Source: Lepidurus packardi (Eukaryota > Arthropoda > Branchiopoda > Notostraca > Triopsidae). From it: 64,000 nt of DNA. The stretch lies in assembly GCA_023053545.1 (NCBI GenBank), contig JAKZAN010000004.1, positions 10,974,001-11,038,000 on the forward strand, read 5' to 3'. The position numbers and the translations under genes are program-made. A model generated the notes under the pieces. The model was given only the letters and a program-made list of their open reading frames with translations. It had not been told where the DNA came from and made no database searches. Of the stretch, positions 49,601 through 64,000 are shown piece after piece. Every line of letters begins with the position of its first letter. Position 1 is the first letter of the stretch.

Positions 49601-51593
49601 TATTAAAAACAATCCAAAAGATGAATTGAAATCCAAAAGCTATTAAAAACAATCCGAAAGATGAAATGAAATCCAAAAGCTACTAAAAACAATCCAAAAG
49701 ATGAATTGAAATTCAAAAGCTACTAAAAACAATCCGAAAGATGCTAAAAGGAAGTCCTATTTTGTTTTTTATAATTTTACTTTCATCCAAGCGACGTTCA
49801 GTTCCGTTTTGCCACGCAAAAGGGCAAAAAGATTGTCGACAACGAGCAAAACCAAGTCTGAATCTTCTTGGACAGCAGTCGCCGCTCCACTTCTTAGTGG
49901 CTGCTTACTGTTTTGGTTCACTATCAAAGCTGTATGTAAAGGCTCCCTCAGACTGTTTACGATCTACGAACACGCCATTTGCATTAGATTTCGCTTGTTT
50001 AAATAGTTTGTATACCTCTTCGCATTCATCCAAAGGAAGATCCGATAGTAAAAACTTGAGCAACGCCGACAAATCACGGAGGGGTGTGGTCGCCACCTTA
50101 TCCAGGACATTCATTCGCAACTTGGAAGCTTCCATGGGTGGAATTTCCAAGTTTTCCATAGCGTCCAACAACGAAGCAAATAGTTCAGGTTTGGTACCCA
50201 ACATCTCGCTTTAGAAGGTTACGTAAACGATAATTTCTGTTAAATAATCTTTTTTGTCACGGAAAGAAGCTCACCTTAGTGCGAAAACAGTCTCCAAGCG
50301 TCCCTCATCAAGAACAATACCTGGCAAGGCTGTAATAATGTCGCACTGGGCCTTAAAACCCGCAAAATGTATGTTATGTTTCAATTTGCTCATTTTGTGA
50401 ATATTTTTACCCAACTAGGAACACGTTTCAAGACATCGAGGATCTTCTGGGCCAATAGTTTGGGTTCCTGGACTTCATTCAAGCAGCCGAGTTGTGCTAA
50501 AATCATTCTAGGCAAATCCACGTCACGATGAGTGAATCTACAGAAGATTTTGACTAGAAATTCAAGACAAATTCAACGTTAAATCTTTAAAGCTTACCCA
50601 GGGTCAACCACGAGTTCTACGAATCGGTTCAGTAAATAGTCTATGAATCTGGACTGGAATTGAGTCACATGAAGCAAAAGACGAACCAAACTGTCTTGCT
50701 CCGCGTTCCGTGCACGACAACCAGCGGCAGTAACGGTTGGAAGCATAGCATTTTGAAATACGGTTTTGTCTGTGAACGCATTTTTGGCGTCTTCCATAAA
50801 ATCCTTCAAGTTCAGCTCGACATTAAAGCCTTGGTTTATTCGCTCGGTGAGTCTTTTCTGGAAAATAGCTTGATCCACGTCTAAAAAATAGAAAAAAAGT
50901 TTAAGTTTTAAGCAAAATAAAAACAAGTAACAATTGAATTGAGGTACTTAATTCATTCCGGGAGTTGCTTTTGAGGTAAAGCCCACATTCTTGGCAAATT
51001 TCTGGAAGGGTTTTTATATCGCTGAGTAAATTGTTGGGATCCGCATTAAGGTTTGGAGTTGCAAGTACTCCAATTAGAGAAGTGGACAATCTAGGACGTT
51101 TACTCTCAGGCTCAGGGCAAAGAAAGCGAGGAATAGGCGTACTGCTCATGGTTGGCGCTCCGTGTTCTTCCAAAGTCGGCATTTGGAAGTCATGTGACGC
51201 CACAGGTTGTTGGTAAACGTCTGATATTCCACTGGACCGGCTTATGGAGCGATCTCTACTTACTTCCTTGCTAGGAAGCTCATGGCTATGCTGGGTAGGG
51301 ACGAGAAATATATCATCGTCGTCGTTCTCAATCTCATTCTGATCCTCTTTTGGAGGTTCTGATGTTATCGAGCGCTGACTACTGCTCGTGGCTTTTGCAG
51401 TAGATATATCGTTGCCGAAACGACGAAATGTAGTTTCGAAATCGACTGCTGTTGTTTGAACTATTGGGGTGGCTGGAAGACTCGTAGCTGTTTTGGAGAA
51501 TGCATCTGCTGCCGCTATACTAGTGCTTGGTAACTGGGGTGAACGAAACTGGGTCTGTCTTTTGTTCTTTGACAAGCCAAACCTTAACGCCAT
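43659..51593 (-). CDS. FANCD2: Fanconi anemia complementation group D2 protein
   Basis: Partner of FANCI in the ID2 clamp that is monoubiquitinated and locked on DNA during interstrand-crosslink repair. About 21 exons on the minus strand, approximately: 51593-50948, 50880-50597, 50537-50410, 50355-50274, 50206-49781, 49414-49145, 49070-48884, 48792-48457, 47919-47815, 47750-47670, 47615-47480, 47413-47150, 47099-46917, 46865-46600, 46493-46250, 46183-46040, 45979-45774, 45707-45497, 45382-45160, 44316-44167, 44099-43659. Not every edge is exact. Recognisable blocks: ECGLYLKSNSRNELNVDQAIFQKRL near the N-terminus; NVTLLQARKIMEILATLAYD and QYKRFGVLGG around the likely monoubiquitination Lys (codon at 48616-48614); LFREIDLDVCALLSRSLKL; LDTSMTANESS; and the end block YAKMFVDAFTKYAMPGLDQL...LRNKDLTGNEI with an acidic tail. 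A mobile element and two minisatellites sit in introns. Confidence 0.92.
44385..45115. mobile_element. Interspersed element in FANCD2 intron, copy 1
   Basis: About 0.73 kb rich in aagtcgactt palindromes and ataagcgttcg-type motifs near both ends. It includes caagcaccgcctcatgggtgg and a block encoding or resembling TIEDVAEEDV on the minus strand. The same blocks occur in opposite orientation at about 58585-59350. A short minisatellite (attcaagaatgaactt repeated about 5 times) lies inside at about 44700-44800. No complete transposase was seen. Confidence 0.75.
47970..48450 (-). repeat. 36-bp minisatellite in FANCD2 intron, about 13 copies
   Basis: Units of the type agtagttgactagcgagttt/actaggcagtctactg, 36 bp long, mostly built from gactagg and agtctac variants. 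They fill almost all of the intron between exons ending near 48457 and starting near 47919. Units drift along the array. Because 36 is a multiple of three, long open frames appear, but they are not in the FANCD2 reading frame. Confidence 0.92.
49421..49740. repeat. 40-bp tandem array, 8 copies, in FANCD2 intron
   Basis: Exactly eight 40-bp units (starts 49421, 49461, 49501, 49541, 49581, 49621, 49661, 49701) of the type atgaaatgaaatccaaaagc followed by tattaaaaacaatccgaaag. They occupy 320 of the 366 bp of the intron (49415-49780). On the FANCD2 strand the array is T-rich and ends right at the splice acceptor (...catctttag), so the repeat itself supplies the pyrimidine tract. Confidence 0.95.
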
Positions 51594-52369
51594 TGCTCAG
51601 TGATAAACTTCTCTGCTGAGTGACATAACTTGAGGTTTAACTTCTAGTTTACAGCATGAAAAACCAACTATTCTTAATACAAAATAATAACGTTTTCCTA
51701 GTAGAGAACAAATTGGACTTTGGTTCGATGTTCTCACGCATTCCAACGTAAATAATTGAGATTCACGCCATCTGCCAAACAAAAATCTAGTTAACTGACT
51801 ATTTGAATGGAGCTAATGTCTACAAGAATCTAAAGATTCTAAGATAATTACTGAAGAAATTTAAATGTTTGAATTGTTCGAATTAAGGCACGGAACTCGA
51901 AGCACACAGGTTTGAAAATCGTCTAAAGAAAATTGAGAAATGAAAACAGCATTTAACAGAGGATGACACTTCATTTGGGCGATTCAGATATTTTGCATTC
52001 ATTCGCATGATACACACGCATTAATTTTTACCCTGTCAAAGGATAACATTGCCATCTACACAAGGGTATTTAGGCAGTTTAAAATTGCCACGAAAACAGG
52101 ATCTTTCTTCCAGTGGACTAGAATAAAAGGAGAGAATTCTCGGAACTTGATTGCTAAAGTTTTCTCTCCCAAATAAAAACAATAATAGAAAAATCCCCAA
52201 AGAGAATTAGCACTAGCAGTTTTAATGTTTTCTTTTGCCTTTCTTGAAAAATTGGCCCAGAGATGGAAAAAACTCAATATATGAACAAGAAAGTTTGAGT
52301 TGTTTTTTTCTTCGGGAGGGACCAGTAAATCAACAAGGAAAGAAAGAAAGGAAAATTAGTTAGAGCATT
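51594..52369. other. Intergenic, FAM135 3' side to FANCD2 promoter
   Basis: 776 bp between two minus-strand genes. It should hold the FAM135 3' UTR and the FANCD2 promoter. The small minus-strand frames at 51597-51782 and 52056-52277 show no family features. No repeat was recognised. Confidence 0.5.
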
Positions 52370-60906
<8,537 letters not shown>

Positions 60907-62124
60907 TTTGACGAGTAAAAAGCAGTAGACGGTTTCAAAACGTTTAGCATGAACCCCAAAATACGAAAGGATTAGAACGACTGTGATCGGCGATTCCGAA
61001 CACGAAACATCACTGAATGTGAGGCAGCTGTTTCCTAAAGAAGAGGGAATAGTTAGTAAACCACCGAGCAAGTTTCCGTGAACATGAATTACCAGAATCC
61101 AGTAATTTCACGCGTTATGTAGACAAACGGGCGAAATGAGTTTTCGTTTTCGTTCCAAAATTTGAGCATGTATACAATGAAATGGTCAACAGCGGTTAAT
61201 AAGTTGCCTGGGCGTAGAAACAATACAATAGTCAGTTATAGCAATGATCACTTGGCGACAGTTTGTACGCCATACTGTTCTGTTTAACGGGAGTTAAATC
61301 TACTTTTCACAAAGAAAACAATGCAGGGGACATTTTCCCTCCCTACTCTATCGATTACACATTATATCGAACTGTTACTATCGCCGAATTTTTAGCAATT
61401 GATTCCAAGTCTAGCATCGACTTAACTATCGCAATTAGCAATGCCCGTAGTTACTATTACAATATCAATTTCTTAATCGTGTTCAGTGGCTAATCGATTT
61501 CTTTGCCTTTGAATCTCAGCGCGACAATTTCAAACTCTATTAACATGAACTACATTTATAGCATGAATCAATGTTAGATTGAATTTTACAGCCCAAACGA
61601 ATAACACAAAATGAGATGTCTGCTTGTTAATCAAGCTTTTAAATGCAAAAACCTAGAACTCGATGCACAGACAGAGATTTGATCAAGTTGTCGCAATACT
61701 TCCAAGGCCATATTTCACGAAAAACAGCTCGAAACGACCAGAAATGCCAATCCCCGAGCTCAACTAGGTCAAAAATGCAGATTAAACATCCTCCTTAGAA
61801 ACAGGTCACGTGCGGAGATTGACAGGTACACAGAAAAGTGACCACCCAACCTGTCAATCATCCTCCTAGATCCAGTAAGGGAACATATACCTCTAGAAGC
61901 AAACGGGCAGGATAACAAGGCCACATGATTGATCTTATTAACCCCGTCAGCTCTACTCACTTTCACTGAGCTTTCCCACAACAAACCCATGAACCCCGAA
62001 TCCTATAAAAACCCCGCTTGTTTTCGCTCCCCATTTCATTCGACAACTGAAATTTGACTGTTCAAGTTTTACCCCTTTTCTCCCAGGTGAAATTTCTTTA
62101 GTGTGTAGACCCCCAATTTTTAAA
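60907..62124. promoter_or_regulatory. Divergent region between FAM135 and the cuticle-type gene
   Basis: 1.2 kb between divergent starts. A likely TATA box (ctataaaaaccc) lies near 62003, about 120 bp before the ATG at 62125, and fits the right-hand gene. Near 61800-61870 are paired gacaggt/acctgtc segments forming a loose inverted repeat. The plus-strand frame at 61263-61493 has no recognisable features. Confidence 0.55.
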
Positions 62125-64000
62125 ATGCGTCCAGCACAGGTAAATATAACATGTATAGAATCGTAATATAGAGTATTTCAAACCCGCGTAGGCAGATTAA
62201 AATGTAATTTCTATTAACAGTATTTCATATTGTTGCTGGGTGCACTTTCACTCGAATGGAGCTCTTCGGACGGGCTCCCACAGTCACGCCCACCGTACCG
62301 TCGTGTTCGCCTCTTCTCTAACGCTCCCATTCAAGCACCGCCTGGTTATAATGCATTTAGCAATAATTCCCAATTAGCTCCCACAATTCCGTCTTCTCGA
62401 CTGCAAGATAACCCCAAAGTCGAAAGAACGTATGTCCAAACCACGCCCAAACCCCGTGTGTACCCAGCCTACACCTACCCAAGCCCCGCCCAAGCCACGC
62501 CCAGACTTCGCGAAGAGGTTGAAGAACAATCTGATTATGAATATATCGATTTTGAAGACTTTGCGGACGATTTTGTAAACGAAAGGAGGAGACCCGTAGA
62601 TCTACCGCAATTGGAAACGGAACGGGGAAGAGTGATAAGGCCTGTTTACGCAAATTATCCGACTTATGTGGACGCCCCACAAGCCGCAAAAGTTCGTCCA
62701 GCACAAACTTACTACGCTGAAGTGGGCGAAAAGAAGAAGCATGATCAAGCTCAAGCGTACGCTAGTTTACTCGACGCCCAAAGCCCGATCGCAGAACAGG
62801 CCGAGTGGATTAGACAGATGGAACTGCGAAAGAGGATAGCTCAGGCCACCTTAGCTCCGCCCACAATGCCTCCTACGACAACAACTACCAGTACTACTAC
62901 GACGAGTACAACTACCCCTGCTCCAGTCACTATTTCGCAGTTGAAAACCGTGATGATGAATCCCCAGCAATTTGACAGCTTATTCGACCAAGAGGAATTT
63001 AAACAGAAGCGGCAGAAATACCGCTTGGTGAAGGTCGCCGACTCTGGGAAGACAGAAGAAAGGATTCAGCCTAAACTGCAAAAAATGTACGAAACTACAA
63101 CAGCGAGATCTCCATTCAAAACTCAAAACGAACAACGCTACCTGGATTATGGTCCACGCCCCATTACCAAACAAGCTGAACCTTTTACAGAGTCGAATAG
63201 ATACTACAAACCTGACTTAAAAACTCAGGACGGACAACGCTACCAGAATTACGGTCCATCAGCACCCGTTACCAAACACGCTGAACCGATTACAGAGTCG
63301 AATAGATACTACAAATCTGACTTAAAAACTGAGGACGAACAACGCTATCAAGATTACGGTACATCTGCACCCGTTACAAATAGACAAGCTGAATCGATCA
63401 CAGAGTCGAACAGATATTATAAACCTGACTTGAACTCGGGAAGAACAACTCAGGAAGAGCAACGCTACCAGGATTATAGTCCGCCACAAACCGTTACCAA
63501 ACAACCTAAGCGTATTAGAGTGTCGAATAGACACCGTAAACCTGACTTAAAAAATCAGGATGAACAACGCTACCAGGATTATGGTCCACGACCCGTTCCT
63601 AAACAAGTTGAATCTATTACACAGTCAAGTAGATATTACAGACCGCGTACGGAAGAAAAAGTATCTGAAACAGAACCTTCTACAAACACAAACTATCAAT
63701 TTAGCACCTTTCTAGACGACGGACTGAAGGACAGTCTTCAACAACGCAAAGAATCGAGCAAAGATGGACAAGTAATATTTTTGGTTATTTTTAATGAGCA
63801 ATCGAATTAGTTTCTTACTTTGATAAAGGTGACGGGAATGTACTCGTATAGTGACGGGTTCTTCCGACATACAGTTCACTACCGAGCTGACGACACTGGG
63901 TACAACGTTCTAAGGTAAGTTGATCTGAAACTTTTTTGGAACGGTTTTAATCAATTTTGATTTAGTGAAACGCACGAACCTATTGGAGAAGGACCCTTGG
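62125..64000 (+). CDS. Secreted repetitive cuticle-type protein, 3' end cut by window
   Basis: Exons 62125-62139, 62221-63771, 63829-63914 and 63966 to the edge, phases consistent. The signal peptide spans exons 1-2 (MRPAQYFILLLGALSLEWSSS). Next is a Pro/Tyr-rich region, an acidic patch (DYEYIDFEDFADDF) and a Thr-only run near residue 220. Five repeats of 34-38 aa follow (EQRYQDYGP...TKQAEPITESNRYYKPDLK type, 63115-63650). Exons 3-4 encode TGMYSYSDGFFRHTVHYRAD and then DTGYNVLSETHEPIGEGPL. This resembles the Rebers-Riddiford chitin-binding consensus G-x-Y-x-Y-x-D-G...V-x-Y-x-A-D-x-x-G-Y. It is therefore probably a structural cuticle or related extracellular matrix protein. The domain is incomplete here, so the class cannot be fixed. 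Confidence 0.82.
63115..63660 (+). repeat. Five coding repeats of 34-38 aa
   Basis: Repeats start at the (N/D/E)EQRY or GQRY motifs near 63130, 63233, 63338, 63455 and 63563. Each has RY(L/Q)(D/N)Y near the start and SNRYYK(P/S)DLK near the end. The fourth is the most diverged (RIRVSNRHRKPDLK). Confidence 0.92.

Overview
Eukaryotic nuclear DNA, most likely from an arthropod with a compact genome. Genes are split by many short introns (mostly 50-120 bp) with GT-AG ends. The protein-coding content is clearly animal. A cluster of six secreted chitin-binding-type proteins and a protein with a Rebers-Riddiford-like cuticle motif point to an arthropod (crustacean, chelicerate or similar). The sequence alone does not give the species. 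All gene models below were built by eye from splice sites, reading phase and remembered family sequences. For every complete model except FANCD2 (exon edges not all fixed) the summed exon lengths divide by three.

Layout. 1-4.35 kb (minus): Golgi alpha-mannosidase II, cut by the left edge. 6.69-7.68 kb (plus): acyl-protein thioesterase (LYPLA). 8.14-9.33 kb (minus): AKTIP/Fused toes, an E2-like protein without the catalytic cysteine. 9.64-13.11 kb (minus): L(3)mbt (FCS zinc finger, three MBT repeats, C2HC finger, SAM). 13.97-22.10 kb (plus): katanin p80 (KATNB1). Its introns carry two copies of a terminal-inverted-repeat element and a tandem duplication of the end of one exon together with a tRNA-Val(AAC) gene. 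23.14-24.00 kb (plus): PCGF3-type Polycomb RING protein.

24.3-37.6 kb (plus): six tandem genes for small secreted, Cys-rich proteins. All have a signal peptide, an acidic linker and a C-x-C-[FY]-[VI]-x-C signature. The last four add one or two canonical type-2 chitin-binding domains. They form two close pairs (A/B and C/D) plus E and F, with signs of recent tandem duplication. 37.6-42.6 kb is gene-poor and holds an 80-bp tandem array and a 1-kb fold-back element with a tRNA-like core. 42.68-43.53 kb (plus): ARFRP1 GTPase. 43.66-51.59 kb (minus): FANCD2, with two introns filled by minisatellites and one carrying a mobile element. 52.37-60.91 kb (minus): FAM135-type lipase-like protein of about 1683 aa, with a hairpin satellite and a copied exon end in one intron. 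62.1 kb to the right edge (plus): start of a secreted repetitive cuticle-type protein.

The genes are mostly unrelated housekeeping functions: Golgi N-glycan trimming and trafficking, depalmitoylation, chromatin repression, microtubule severing and interstrand-crosslink repair. The one functional cluster is the chitin-binding family, which probably acts in peritrophic matrix or cuticle. No virus-derived element was recognised. The most unusual features are the chitin-binding family with its signature, the exon-plus-tRNA duplication in katanin p80, and the intron-filling tandem arrays in FANCD2 and FAM135.
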